64,000 nucleotides of DNA, taken from Bacteroidota bacterium. GTDB taxonomy: Bacteria > Bacteroidota > Bacteroidia > Flavobacteriales > Flavobacteriaceae. The notes beneath the pieces were generated by a model that saw nothing but the letters and a program-made list of their open reading frames with translations, searched no databases and was not told the DNA's origin. The position numbers were made by a program, and so were the translations under genes. How positions within the stretch are numbered: position 1 is the first letter of the stretch; each line of letters opens with the position of its first letter. The stretch covers positions 62,001 through 126,000 of the forward strand of contig JAIUNZ010000002.1 in the NCBI GenBank assembly GCA_020161455.1, read 5' to 3'. This document shows, in pieces, positions 16,550 to 25,740 of the stretch.

Positions 16550-17554
16550 ATGAGTTCAGAAAAAGAAGCCAAATTAAAAGCATTACAACTTACACTTGAC
16601 AAATTAGATAAAGCTTACGGAAAAGGAACCGTAATGAAAATGGGCGATAAAGCCGTGGAAGAAGTAGAAACTATTTCTTCTGGCTCACTTGGGTTAGACT
16701 TAGCTTTGGGGGTAAATGGTTATCCAAAAGGAAGAGTTATTGAAATATATGGCCCAGAGTCTTCAGGTAAAACAACATTGACATTACACGCAATTGCCGA
16801 AGCTCAAAAAGCGGGTGGCATTGCTGCTTTCATCGATGCTGAACATGCTTTTGATAGAAATTATGCAGAAAAATTAGGTGTAGATATTGAAAACCTAATT
16901 ATTTCACAACCAGATAATGGAGAACAAGCTTTAGAAATTGCTGAAAATCTGATTCGTTCTGGTGCTATTGATATTGTCGTGATTGACTCTGTTGCCGCAT
17001 TAACACCAAAAAGTGAAATTGAAGGCGAAATGGGTGATTCTAAAATGGGATTGCACGCACGATTGATGTCACAAGCTTTAAGAAAATTAACTGGAACAAT
17101 TAGCAAAACGAATTGTACTGTTTTTTTCATCAACCAATTAAGAGAAAAAATTGGTGTAATGTTTGGAAATCCTGAAACTACAACTGGTGGAAATGCTTTG
17201 AAATTTTATGCTTCAGTTCGTTTAGATATTCGCCGTTCATCTCAGATAAAAGATGGCGAAAACGTAATTGGAAACAGAACCAAAGTTAAGGTTGTTAAAA
17301 ACAAAGTGGCACCACCTTTCAAAACAGCAGAATTTGATATTATGTATGGTGAAGGCGTTTCAAAAACAGGAGAAATCCTTGATTTGGCGGTTGAATTTGA
17401 AATCGTCAAAAAAGCAGGTTCATGGTTTAGTTATGGTGACACAAAATTAGGTCAAGGTCGTGATTCGGTTAAAGTTTTAATAAAAGACAATCCCGAATTG
17501 GCTGATGAATTAGAACAAAAAATAAAAGAATATATAAAAGAAACCAATTCTTAA
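16550..17554 (+). CDS. recA: Recombinase RecA
   Basis: Strand-exchange ATPase for homologous recombination and SOS signalling. Walker A is [11 protein letters not shown], Walker [11 protein letters not shown], with the L2-loop signature [14 protein letters not shown] and the [18 protein letters not shown] segment. 334 residues with a short C-tail. It stands alone, ending in a strong intrinsic terminator at 17561-17596. Confidence 0.99.
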   Translation: MSSEKEAKLKALQLTLDKLDKAYGKGTVMKMGDKAVEEVETISSGSLGLDLALGVNGYPKGRVIEIYGPESSGKTTLTLHAIAEAQKAGGIAAFIDAEHAFDRNYAEKLGVDIENLIISQPDNGEQALEIAENLIRSGAIDIVVIDSVAALTPKSEIEGEMGDSKMGLHARLMSQALRKLTGTISKTNCTVFFINQLREKIGVMFGNPETTTGGNALKFYASVRLDIRRSSQIKDGENVIGNRTKVKVVKNKVAPPFKTAEFDIMYGEGVSKTGEILDLAVEFEIVKKAGSWFSYGDTKLGQGRDSVKVLIKDNPELADELEQKIKEYIKETNS

Positions 17555-17560
17555 AAATTA

Positions 17561-17596
17561 AAAAAACCGTCTCGTTAAAAAAAAGACGGTTTTTTT
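17561..17596 (+). terminator. recA intrinsic terminator
   Basis: Stem AAAAAACCGTCT (17561-17572) pairs with AGACGGTTTTTT (17584-17595), with an A-rich loop, 7 bp after the recA stop codon. Confidence 0.9.
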
Positions 17597-17655
17597 ATAC
17601 TTTAACGCAACCTTTTATTTGAATTAACATCCTAAAACAAACATTTAATTGAATT

Positions 17656-18063
17656 ATGAAAAGAGTTTTATTTGCATTACTATTAAGCTTAACGCTTTTA
17701 TCTTGTAGTCTCGATGATGGCGATAAACTTTATTTAGAAATTGTTCCTGTCAGTGCTGTAGAAATGCCAACAGCTTTTAGAGTGGATAGTATTACCCAAA
17801 TACCAATTTCTTATATCAGACCAACGCCTTGTCATGAATTTTCAAATTTTTATTATAATTCTATTGGAAACGAAAGAACAGTAGCGGTATATTGTTTAAC
17901 AAATGGAAACCAAAACTGTGTGCCAAGCACGGATTATGAAATAACAGTTCCTTTGAATTTTAAACCAAAGGAAATGGGAACGTATCATTTTAGGTTTTGG
18001 ATTGGCGAAAATGAAAATGGTGTTGACCAATATATAGAACATGAAATAACAGTAGATCACTAA
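17656..18063 (+). CDS. Small lipoprotein with surface-export signal
   Basis: A 135-residue predicted lipoprotein. The signal peptide ends in a lipobox (LTLLSC, C17) followed at once by SLDDGD, an acidic stretch like the Bacteroidetes lipoprotein export signal that sends proteins to the cell surface. The rest is beta-rich with four cysteines and no recognised domain. It is 11 bp before the ECF sigma gene, so these three genes may be one transcript and this protein may be part of the envelope-signalling unit. Function unknown. Confidence 0.75.
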   Translation: MKRVLFALLLSLTLLSCSLDDGDKLYLEIVPVSAVEMPTAFRVDSITQIPISYIRPTPCHEFSNFYYNSIGNERTVAVYCLTNGNQNCVPSTDYEITVPLNFKPKEMGTYHFRFWIGENENGVDQYIEHEITVDH

Positions 18064-18074
18064 TTATATTTCGT

Positions 18075-18623
18075 TTGAGTATAGAAGAACTCATACATGG
18101 TTGCAAAAAGAAAGACATAAAAGCACAAGAACAATTATATAGACAATATGCGCCTAAATTGTTTTCTGTGTGCTTAAAATATTCTCGTAACTATTCCGAA
18201 GCACAAGATAATTTGCAAGATGGATTTTTACTGATTTTTGAAAAAATTAATCAATTCGCCTTTAAAGGTGCATTTGAAGGATGGATAAAAAGAGTGATGA
18301 TTAACTTCATTCTTCAACAATATCGAAAGGAAACATTTTTGAATTTAGTTCATGAAAATTTTCCTAAAGAAATTGAAATTGAAATAGAGAATGAATCAGA
18401 AATTCCAATTGAATTTTTGATGAAAATCATTCAAGAATTACCCGACAGGTATCGATTAGTGTTTAATCTATATGTAATTGACGGTTATTCGCATCAAGAA
18501 ATAGCAGATATGCTTTCGATAAATATTGGCACATCAAAATCCAATTTATCAAGAGCAAAAGTGATTTTAAAAGAAAAAATAGAAACCATAACAGGTTCCA
18601 AAAATATTCCTTCAATAAAATGA
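18075..18623 (+). CDS. ECF-type RNA polymerase sigma factor
   Basis: A 182-residue alternative sigma factor. Region 2 is about residues 20-85 (LYRQYAPKLFSVCLKYSRN..NLQDGFLLIFEKI). Region 4 is about 125-175 (LPDRYRLVFNLYVIDGYSHQEIADMLSINIGTSKSNLSRAK), typical of flavobacterial ECF sigmas. The start is TTG at 18075. Its stop overlaps the next ATG by 4 nt (ATGA), coupling it to the membrane-anchored barrel protein, which is therefore the likely anti-sigma or sensor partner. Confidence 0.92.
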   Translation: MSIEELIHGCKKKDIKAQEQLYRQYAPKLFSVCLKYSRNYSEAQDNLQDGFLLIFEKINQFAFKGAFEGWIKRVMINFILQQYRKETFLNLVHENFPKEIEIEIENESEIPIEFLMKIIQELPDRYRLVFNLYVIDGYSHQEIADMLSINIGTSKSNLSRAKVILKEKIETITGSKNIPSIK

Positions 18624-20176
18624 AAGAAAACAAAAATATAGACCAATTCTTTAAAGATAAATTCGAAAATTTCGAAATTAATCCACCAGAAGAAATTTGG
18701 AAAAACATTGAAGAAAAACTTCAAAAGAAGAAAAAACGAAGAGTAATACCTTTTTGGTGGTTTGGCTCTGGTGTTGCAGCATTGTTTGTAATTGGCTTAT
18801 TCATTTTTAACAATAATTATACAGTAGAAATTCACCCTGTAAATGATGTTGTAATTGAAAACAATACTCCTAAAAAAACAAACTCAATACAAGAAAACAA
18901 CAATGAAAATCAAGGTATTATAAAAGAAAATACTGAAATAGTAACTTCTGAATCGGATAAAAACAAAGCGTCGGAAAAAATCAATACTGAAACTAACAAG
19001 GCATATAAAGAAAGCCTTAATTCAAATGAAAATTCTAGTATTGTTTCATCCGAAAAGAAAAGTACAATAATATATAACGATTACAAAAATTCAATTAAAA
19101 AAGAAAAAAACACGATACAAAACTCAAACAATACTATTGTAAACAACACAAAATCAAGTGCTAAAAAAAATAACAAAATTTCAAATAAAAGTAATGTTGA
19201 CATTAAATCAAAAATTACTGAAATAGAAAATGGAACTGTTGAAAAACAAGAAAATATAGTTCAAAATAATTCCCGCTTTAATGAAACAAAATCGGAATTG
19301 AACAAAGAAAACAACATTGAATTGGGAAAAATTGCTATGAAAAATCATAACAATGTTGCTACAAAAGGTGAAGTAAATACTTCTAAAGATTCTACTGCAA
19401 TTGCTACAGTAGAAACTAACGAATTGGAAGAATTGCTAAAAGAAAAAGAAAATCAGATTACCAAAGAACAAAAAATGAATAGGTGGCAAGTTACACCTAA
19501 TCTTGCTCCTATTTATTTTGGTTCATTTGCCGATGGTTCGCCATTGGATTCCAGTTTAGATGAGAATTCCAAAAGTTTTAACAACAATCTAAGTTATGGT
19601 GTTGCTGTTAATTATAGCATCAATAAAAAAATTAAAATTAGAACTGGAATAAATTCATTTTCAGTTGATTATAATACCAATGACATCATTTTTTTTCAAA
19701 GCACTAATGCTAGAATGATGAAAAATGTTACTCCAACTGTTGAAGGTTCATTAATCGAAATTATTCCAATAAAAAATCTTAACGCTGCTTTCAACAGACT
19801 AGAAACAGAACAAAATGATGGTGTTTTAAACCAACGTATGGGATATATAGAAATGCCAATGGAGATTTCCTATAAATTACTAGACAACAAATTTGGCGTT
19901 GAACTTATTGGTGGAATGAGTGCACTTTTTTTAAATAAAAACGAAGTATATCTTGAAGCAGATGGAATCACTCTTAAAGTTGGAGAAGCTTCTAATTTAA
20001 ACCCAATGCATTTTAGTGGCAACTTTGGTGTTGGTTTTAATTATGGCTTTTTCAAAAAATTTCAAGCTCGAATTGAACCTACTTTCAAATATCAATTGAA
20101 TACATTTTCAAGAGATTCGCAAGATTTTAAACCCTATATTTTTGGAATTTACACGGGTATAAGTTATAATTTTTAG
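18620..20176 (+). CDS. Membrane-anchored protein with low-complexity linker and C-terminal outer-membrane barrel-like domain
   Basis: 518 residues with an unusual plan. A short N-terminal cytoplasmic segment of about 40 residues (INPPEEIWKNIEEKL) precedes a lysine/arginine run, one TM helix (about 42-63) and about 220 residues rich in N, K, E and S. A domain from about residue 286 (MNRWQVTPNLAPIYFGSF) to the end has alternating hydrophobic strands and ends FKPYIFGIYTGISYNF, with the terminal aromatic typical of outer-membrane barrels. It has no signal peptide in the usual place. It is coupled to the sigma gene and probably acts as anti-sigma and envelope sensor. Function is inferred from context only. 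Confidence 0.75.
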   Translation: MKENKNIDQFFKDKFENFEINPPEEIWKNIEEKLQKKKKRRVIPFWWFGSGVAALFVIGLFIFNNNYTVEIHPVNDVVIENNTPKKTNSIQENNNENQGIIKENTEIVTSESDKNKASEKINTETNKAYKESLNSNENSSIVSSEKKSTIIYNDYKNSIKKEKNTIQNSNNTIVNNTKSSAKKNNKISNKSNVDIKSKITEIENGTVEKQENIVQNNSRFNETKSELNKENNIELGKIAMKNHNNVATKGEVNTSKDSTAIATVETNELEELLKEKENQITKEQKMNRWQVTPNLAPIYFGSFADGSPLDSSLDENSKSFNNNLSYGVAVNYSINKKIKIRTGINSFSVDYNTNDIIFFQSTNARMMKNVTPTVEGSLIEIIPIKNLNAAFNRLETEQNDGVLNQRMGYIEMPMEISYKLLDNKFGVELIGGMSALFLNKNEVYLEADGITLKVGEASNLNPMHFSGNFGVGFNYGFFKKFQARIEPTFKYQLNTFSRDSQDFKPYIFGIYTGISYNF

Positions 20177-20232
20177 TTTGTTAAGTTTTTAAAAATTATT
20201 TAGTTGGTGTTATTACTTTCGAGCAATAACAG

Positions 20233-20266
20233 AAAAGAGTTCCAAGTTTTTTTTGGAACTCTTTTT
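20233..20266. terminator. Bidirectional terminator between convergent genes
   Basis: Stem AAAAGAGTTCCAA (20233-20245) pairs with TTGGAACTCTTTTT (20253-20266), T/A-rich on both sides, serving the barrel gene and the convergent acyltransferase, whose stop codon overlaps it. Confidence 0.85.
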
Positions 20267-20999
20267 ATTTACTATCATTCTGAAGTTCATTTAAAATCAA
20301 AGTTCGAACTTCAGTTTTTAATGTCTTTTTAATTTCTGACTTTCCTTTTGTTTCAATAAAATGATGCACTTTGGCTCTCAATTGCCCAGGACTTCCGCTA
20401 AAAAAAGTATAGGAAAATCGTTTTTTATTGTCGTAAAAAGTCATCGGAACAACTGGAATTTCGTGTTCAAGAGCCAAACGAAATGCGCCATCTTTAAATT
20501 CATCCAAAACAATACTTTCATCAGGAACGCCACCTTCGGGAAAAATACAAATACTCATTCCTTGTTTTAATCTTTTTTGAGCACGTTCAAAAACTTCCAT
20601 TCTGCTTTTAGGACTACTTCTATCAACTAAAATACAGGTTCTTTTATAAAAAAATCCAAATAATGGAATTTTAGCCAATTCTTTTTTGCCCACAAATACA
20701 AAAGGATTTTCAATTATTGAAAGCATCAACATAATGTCTATCATTGAAGTATGATTAGCTACAAACATATAACTTTTCCCTTTTTCTGGTCGTTGTTCAA
20801 AAACAACTTTTGTCCTGAAACCCATTCCAATAAGAATACATTTTGCCCAAATTCTTGCCATCATAAAAAAATAAGGATACCATGTTTCTTTTAAAATAGA
20901 AAGAAATAAAAATGGAAACATGATTAAGATTGGAATTGCCATCATGATGTAAAACCATATGCGGTATAATATCCAAAAAATGTATTTCAATACTTTCAT
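20265..20999 (-). CDS. Second PlsC-family acyltransferase
   Basis: 1-acylglycerol-3-phosphate acyltransferase-type protein of 244 residues. Two N-terminal membrane segments precede NHTSMIDIML (NHxxxxD motif) and FPEGGVPDES, where the usual FPEGTRS carries GGV instead. That variant is also seen in lyso-ornithine-lipid and related acyltransferases, so the substrate is uncertain. Its -7 promoter motif ends 5 nt before the ATG. Confidence 0.88.
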   Translation of the reverse strand: MKVLKYIFWILYRIWFYIMMAIPILIMFPFLFLSILKETWYPYFFMMARIWAKCILIGMGFRTKVVFEQRPEKGKSYMFVANHTSMIDIMLMLSIIENPFVFVGKKELAKIPLFGFFYKRTCILVDRSSPKSRMEVFERAQKRLKQGMSICIFPEGGVPDESIVLDEFKDGAFRLALEHEIPVVPMTFYDNKKRFSYTFFSGSPGQLRAKVHHFIETKGKSEIKKTLKTEVRTLILNELQNDSK

Positions 21000-21004
21000 A
21001 GTGC

Positions 21005-21012
21005 CAAATGTA
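21005..21012 (-). promoter_or_regulatory. -7 element TACATTTG placed 5 nt before the acyltransferase ATG
   Basis: On the minus strand TACATTTG is followed by GCACT and then ATG. A match to TAnnTTTG this close implies a leader of only a few bases or none. A TTG lies 24 bp upstream, slightly outside the usual spacing. Confidence 0.5.
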
Positions 21013-21044
21013 GTAAATGCAATGGAAAATTTAATACAAAGCAG

Positions 21045-21052
21045 TAACTTTG
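21045..21052 (+). promoter_or_regulatory. -7 element TAACTTTG of trpS
   Basis: Exact TAnnTTTG match 19 bp before the trpS ATG. No good TTG at the -33 position was seen. Confidence 0.5.
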
Positions 21053-21071
21053 CGTGAAGAATAAAAAAATT

Positions 21072-22049
21072 ATGTCAAAAATTTTAACTGGAATCCAATC
21101 TACTGGAACGCCACATTTAGGAAATTTATTGGGTGCCATTTTACCCGCTATCGAATTATCAAAAAATCCAAACAATAAATCATTCTTGTTTATTGCTGAT
21201 TTACATTCGATTACACAAATAAAAAACGGAGATGAACTTCGTCAAAATACATACAGCACCGCTTCGGTTTGGTTAGCTTGTGGTTTGAATGTTGACAAAG
21301 TCGTTTTCTACCGCCAAAGTGATGTGCCGCAAACAGCTGAATTATCTTGGTATTTGAGTTGTTTTTTCCCATTTCAACGGTTGACATTAGCACATTCTTT
21401 TAAAGACAAAGCAGATAGATTGGAAGATGTGAATGCTGGTTTATTTTCGTATCCAATGCTTATGGCTGCCGATATTTTATTATATGATGCCAATGTCGTT
21501 CCCGTTGGCAAAGACCAAATGCAACACATTGAAATTACTCGCGATGTAGCTTCACGATTCAATCATCAAATGGGCGAAACCTTTGTGCTTCCCGAAGGAA
21601 AAGTGCAAGAAGAAACCATGTACATTCCTGGAACTGATGGTCAAAAAATGAGTAAATCTCGAGGAAATTTGATTAATATTTTCTTGGATGATAAAGCATT
21701 ACGCAAACAAATTATGAGTATTGAAACCGACAGCACGCCGCTAGAAGAACCTAAAAATCCTGATACATGCAAAGTCTTTGCTATTTATAAATTGTTGGCA
21801 AACTCAGAACAAATAGCCTCAATTAGAAAAAAATATACCAACGAAAGTCGAGATTTTGGTTATGGTCATGCCAAGCAAGCTTTATTTGAATTAATTGTAG
21901 AAAAGTTCAAAACCGAACGTGAAAAATACAACTACTACATGAATAACTTAGAAGAAGTAGATTCGTTATTAAAACTTGGTGCTGCAAAAGCGGGAAGTAT
22001 TGCTGATGGTGTTTTGAATAGAGTTCGAGAGAAATTGGGGTTTAATTAA
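21072..22049 (+). CDS. trpS: Tryptophanyl-tRNA synthetase (TrpS)
   Basis: Class I aminoacyl-tRNA synthetase charging tRNA(Trp). The HIGH-type signature is PHLGNLLGA near the N-terminus, KMSKSRGN is the second signature, and AADILLYDANVVPVGKDQ forms the tryptophan pocket. The start is the ATG at 21072 (MSKILTGIQSTG), giving 325 residues. An upstream in-frame start at 21054 adds six residues and lies just after the -7 element. Its 3' end overlaps the convergent gene by 4 nt. Confidence 0.97.
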   Translation: MSKILTGIQSTGTPHLGNLLGAILPAIELSKNPNNKSFLFIADLHSITQIKNGDELRQNTYSTASVWLACGLNVDKVVFYRQSDVPQTAELSWYLSCFFPFQRLTLAHSFKDKADRLEDVNAGLFSYPMLMAADILLYDANVVPVGKDQMQHIEITRDVASRFNHQMGETFVLPEGKVQEETMYIPGTDGQKMSKSRGNLINIFLDDKALRKQIMSIETDSTPLEEPKNPDTCKVFAIYKLLANSEQIASIRKKYTNESRDFGYGHAKQALFELIVEKFKTEREKYNYYMNNLEEVDSLLKLGAAKAGSIADGVLNRVREKLGFN

Positions 22050-23479
22050 TCCATTATCACTCTTGAATCAATTTTAATGTCGCCGTTTTTAAATGAAATC
22101 GTCACATCATCGTCAAAATAAAAATCAGCTTTCAACAAGTCTTTTGTTTGTGGTGCTAATTCTTTGAAACGGTATTCTACAATTGATTGGTTTCTGATGA
22201 ATAAATGATTGGAATTGGTATTAAACGATGCCAAATTTTTTCCGATGTAAATATTAAAAACAGCATTGGAAGCTACCGAATTTAGAATTGCGTTTTCGCC
22301 AGCTTTTAAATAATATGCCGTTACTGGCATTTTTATAGAATCATAAATGACATTGTTTTCAAGCAAAACCATATCATAAACAGAAGTATTTTTTACTTTA
22401 ATAAAATCACTACTTTCACTTTTTTCTACATTTTTATAAAACGTTTCAAACGGATTTTCGCCAGATTTTAATGCAGAATTTATGGTAAAGTTTTTAATTT
22501 CTGAAGCATTAAATTCAGATAAAAACGTATGAAAACTATCTATCTTAAATTTCATTTCCGAATAATAAGGATCTAACGTTGGCTTGGTATCGTTATAGGT
22601 TTCATCAATAGTATAATCATCATTACTATAATTATTTGATTTATTAAATAAATTAGAACTAGATATAAAAATACCAATTCTCAACAAAACAAAAGCACCA
22701 ACAACAACATAAATCCAAGTTCGATTTTTCTTTTTTGGTGCAAATGGATTATAATAACGTGACGCTTTTTCGTTATAAATTGTAATTTTTTCAGCTATAT
22801 TTTCATCTAAAGCGTGATAACTCCCCATGGATGAAAATGCTTTTCCTGCTATCTCAGAATAGGGGTTTTCTTTATACACATTAATTAATAATTCTAAAAC
22901 TGAATGTAATTTTTCTTCAAGTTTAGGTGTTTTAATTTTACTTAAAAAAGCGTAAAAATTACTGTCTTTTAGGTATTCAATTTTAGATAAATCACTATAC
23001 GGAGGAATTAGTTTGGAATGAGCAATATCCAAACAATCTTTTGCTTCATACAAAACATAGTAGGCAATAGTGTCAGGGAAATAAGGGAAAGCCTCGGCTA
23101 AAATACTGGCTTTATAAAATTGATTTTCTTCAAAACTTTGATTGAAAAAAGCTTTAATTTCACTTCCAAAAAACAAACCCACAAAAGTTTTCATTTTATC
23201 AACATCATTACTAACAGTTTCTGGTTTAAAAAAATCTCTTGGTTGGTCTTTATTGGTAAAAAAATTATATAAGACACGATTTTCAAAAATGCCTCTAAAT
23301 GATTCTGAATGAAATTTTAAAGCATTCAAAAAATTTGTAATTGAAATGTCTGAAATCAATTGATTTTTTTCTTTTTCAATAAGTAAAACGTTTTCAATAG
23401 TTGAAAAATCATCTTGCGACAGTGCACCGATTCTAGATTTATCAATTGCAAGCGTTTCAAATAATTGGATGATATTCAT
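22046..23479 (-). CDS. Unknown single-pass membrane protein
   Basis: 477 residues. I do not recognise a family. The N-terminal 240 residues are helical and TPR-like in texture (FNQSFEENQFYKASILAEAFPYFP, YYVLYEAKDCLDIA). One TM helix lies near residue 250-268 (WIYVVVGAFVLLRIGIFI), after a KKKNR positive stretch. The C-terminal 200 residues are beta-rich and presumably extracytoplasmic. It is downstream of dprA on the same strand (48-bp gap) and convergent with trpS. Confidence 0.6.
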   Translation of the reverse strand: MNIIQLFETLAIDKSRIGALSQDDFSTIENVLLIEKEKNQLISDISITNFLNALKFHSESFRGIFENRVLYNFFTNKDQPRDFFKPETVSNDVDKMKTFVGLFFGSEIKAFFNQSFEENQFYKASILAEAFPYFPDTIAYYVLYEAKDCLDIAHSKLIPPYSDLSKIEYLKDSNFYAFLSKIKTPKLEEKLHSVLELLINVYKENPYSEIAGKAFSSMGSYHALDENIAEKITIYNEKASRYYNPFAPKKKNRTWIYVVVGAFVLLRIGIFISSSNLFNKSNNYSNDDYTIDETYNDTKPTLDPYYSEMKFKIDSFHTFLSEFNASEIKNFTINSALKSGENPFETFYKNVEKSESSDFIKVKNTSVYDMVLLENNVIYDSIKMPVTAYYLKAGENAILNSVASNAVFNIYIGKNLASFNTNSNHLFIRNQSIVEYRFKELAPQTKDLLKADFYFDDDVTISFKNGDIKIDSRVIMD

Positions 23480-23527
23480 TAGAGGATGAAGTTTTAAAAA
23501 ACAAATGTAAGTTATTTTCTAATGGAT

Positions 23528-24631
23528 TTATATGGCTTCAAATAATTTTCCAGGCAAAGGTCGAATGACGCCTTTCAATTCCATATTCAACAATATTGAT
23601 GAAATTCTAAATATTGGAAAACTGCATTCAATAGCAATACTGTCTAGAAGTTGTTTTCCGTTTTTTTGCAAATAATCATAAATCAATTGTTCATCGTTAT
23701 CCAAGGAAACAAAAAGTTGTTTTTGCACTGATTTTGTTGGTTTTGATTCCAATTCCCAACTAAGATTATAAATTAAATCGGCAGCCGAAGTCATCAAAGT
23801 AGCACGTTGGGTTTTAATTAAATCATTGCATCCTTGACTAAACTTATCAGAAATTCTTCCTGGCACCGCAAACACATCACGATTATAATCATTGGCTAGG
23901 TTTGCTGTTATCAATGAACCTCCTTTTTCAGCACTTTCGATAACAATAGTTGCTTCACTCATTCCAGCTACAATTCTATTTCTTCTAACAAAATTTTCTT
24001 TATCAGGATTTGAATTGCTCCAAAACTCCGTTAAAAATCCGCCGTTTTCTTCCATTTTAGCTACATATTTTTTATGCACTTTAGGATAAATTTGATTTAA
24101 TCCATGCGCTAAAACACCTATTGTTTGCAAATTATTATCCATTGCAGCTTTGTGAGCCACAATATCAACGCCATAAGCAAAACCGCTAACAATTATTGGG
24201 TTAAAAATGGCTAAATCTTCTATTAGTTTCTTGCAAAATTCGGTTCCATAAGAAGTCACTTCTCGAGTACCAACTATGCTGATGATTTTTCTAGTATTCA
24301 AATCAAAATTACCACTTGAAAAAAGCAAGGTTGGCCCATCGATACAATGTTTTAATTTTTCGGGATAAGCCGTTTCTTGATAATACAAAACATTAAAATT
24401 CTCTTCTTCAATAAATTGAAGTTCTTTGGCTGCTTTTTCAAAAACTGATTTGTCTTTTAATTTTTTTAAAAGCATATCGCCGATACCGTCTATTGATTGT
24501 AACTGTTGTCTTTTTGATTTAAAAACTTCTTCGGCTGAACCACAATGATTTATTAGTTTTTTGGCAACAATATCGCCAACACCATCAACTTTGAGAAGTG
24601 CTAAAACATGAAAAAGTTCATTAGGAATCAT
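23528..24631 (-). CDS. dprA: DNA-processing protein DprA
   Basis: Loads RecA on incoming single-stranded DNA during natural transformation. An N-terminal helix-hairpin-helix-like region (VDGVGDIVAKKLI, IDGIGDMLLKKL) is followed by the Rossmann DprA core with SIVGTREVTSYGTEF, VSGFAYGVDIVAHKAAM, the IVIESAEKGGSLITA motif and DVFAVPGRISDKFSQGCN. The C-terminal winged helix ends at LPGKLFEAI. 367 residues, complete. Many flavobacteria carry it without known competence. Confidence 0.96.
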   Translation of the reverse strand: MIPNELFHVLALLKVDGVGDIVAKKLINHCGSAEEVFKSKRQQLQSIDGIGDMLLKKLKDKSVFEKAAKELQFIEEENFNVLYYQETAYPEKLKHCIDGPTLLFSSGNFDLNTRKIISIVGTREVTSYGTEFCKKLIEDLAIFNPIIVSGFAYGVDIVAHKAAMDNNLQTIGVLAHGLNQIYPKVHKKYVAKMEENGGFLTEFWSNSNPDKENFVRRNRIVAGMSEATIVIESAEKGGSLITANLANDYNRDVFAVPGRISDKFSQGCNDLIKTQRATLMTSAADLIYNLSWELESKPTKSVQKQLFVSLDNDEQLIYDYLQKNGKQLLDSIAIECSFPIFRISSILLNMELKGVIRPLPGKLFEAI

Positions 24632-24699
24632 CTTTATAATTTGAAATACAAATTAATTCTTTTTTATTGTAATTGTTAATAAAATTTGTGAATATTTTT

Positions 24700-24728
24700 T
24701 TGTCAATCCTGTTGATTATCTAAATTTG
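24700..24728 (+). promoter_or_regulatory. Promoter of the HU/SPOR gene, near-leaderless
   Basis: TTG (24700-24702), 18 bp, TAAATTTG (24721-24728), then CCACT and the ATG at 24734. Only 5 nt separate the -7 element from the start codon, like the acyltransferase promoter at 21005-21012. Confidence 0.65.
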
Positions 24729-24733
24729 CCACT

Positions 24734-25678
24734 ATGAAGATTGAACAATACATTTCTCAACTATTATACCGCTATCAATGTGTAACCGTTCCGGGTTTTG
24801 GTGCGTTTTTAACGGAGATTCAATCGGCAAAGTTGGACGAAAACACCAATTCATTTTATCCGCCAAAAAAATTAGTTTCTTTTAATCCTTATATTAAAAA
24901 CAATGATGGATTATTGGCAAATCATTTGTCTAAAGAAGAGAAAATAAATTATGAAGTTGCCATTTCAGTGATTCAAACCGAAGTGGAAAATTGGAGAAAA
25001 TCGATTCATGAATTTGGACAATTGACCTTCAAAAACATTGGTGGTTTTTCGTTAAATTCTGAAAACAATTTAGTTTTTGTACCTGCTGAACAAGTCAATT
25101 ATCTTAAAGAATCTTTTGGATTAAGTACGTTTGTTTCACCAACCGTAAAGCGTGAAGAATATAAAGAAATAGTAGAAGAATTGGAAGAAAAAGCTCCAAT
25201 TGTTTTTACTCCCGAAAAAAGAAGAAATTATTCGTTTTTAAAATATGCTGCAATTGTGCTTCTTTCGGTTGGAGTATCTGGCGCAATTGGTTATAAAGTA
25301 TATCAAAACTACGAACAAGAAATTGCTCAACAAACCCTTTTGGTAGAGCAAAATGTTCAGAAAAAAGTAAATCAAAAAATACAAGAAGCTACTTTTTTTA
25401 TCGAAAGTCCATTACCAAGCGTAACACTTACTATTCCATCAGAGAAAATGCCTTATCATGTTGTAGCTGGTGCTTTTAGTATTGAAAGTAATGCTGATAA
25501 TTTAGTAGAAAGATTACTTAAACTAGGCTATAACGCAAAACGAATTGCGCCAAATAAATTCGGTTTAAACCCTGTTTTATATGGAAGTTATTCGAGTTAT
25601 TCCGAAGCTTATAAAGCCATGAAAGAAATTCAACAAGCCGACAATCCAAAAGCTTGGTTGCTGATAGAAGAGTTTTAA
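24734..25678 (+). CDS. HU-CCDC81-like and SPOR domain membrane protein
   Basis: A 314-residue envelope protein. Residues about 1-130 resemble the paired bacterial HU-CCDC81 domains (YISQLLYRYQCVTVPGFGAFLTE..., FGQLTFKNIGGFSLN). A TM helix lies about 170-188 (LKYAAIVLLSVGVSGAIGY), and the C-terminal SPOR domain about 240-314 (YHVVAGAFSIESNADNLVERL...GSYSSYSEAYKAM) binds denuded peptidoglycan at division sites. It likely links a cytoplasmic HU-like module to the septum. It ends in a terminator. Confidence 0.85.
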   Translation: MKIEQYISQLLYRYQCVTVPGFGAFLTEIQSAKLDENTNSFYPPKKLVSFNPYIKNNDGLLANHLSKEEKINYEVAISVIQTEVENWRKSIHEFGQLTFKNIGGFSLNSENNLVFVPAEQVNYLKESFGLSTFVSPTVKREEYKEIVEELEEKAPIVFTPEKRRNYSFLKYAAIVLLSVGVSGAIGYKVYQNYEQEIAQQTLLVEQNVQKKVNQKIQEATFFIESPLPSVTLTIPSEKMPYHVVAGAFSIESNADNLVERLLKLGYNAKRIAPNKFGLNPVLYGSYSSYSEAYKAMKEIQQADNPKAWLLIEEF

Positions 25679-25683
25679 AAATG

Positions 25684-25705
25684 TCCTGAGAAATCAGGAT
25701 TTTTT
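25684..25705 (+). terminator. Intrinsic terminator after the SPOR gene
   Basis: TCCTGA-GAAA-TCAGGA hairpin (25684-25699) followed by six T, 5 bp after the stop codon. Confidence 0.8.
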
Positions 25706-25740
25706 GTTTTCAGTAGTTACCTTTGCATAAAAAAATAGTT

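Noticed and set aside
18463-18724. Minus-strand frames opposite the sigma/barrel junction
   Set aside because: They are shadows of A-rich coding sequence with phenylalanine/leucine-rich products and no start context.
23528-24631. dprA as part of a competence or defence island
   Set aside because: The neighbouring genes are housekeeping or envelope genes; dprA is a common single gene in this family.
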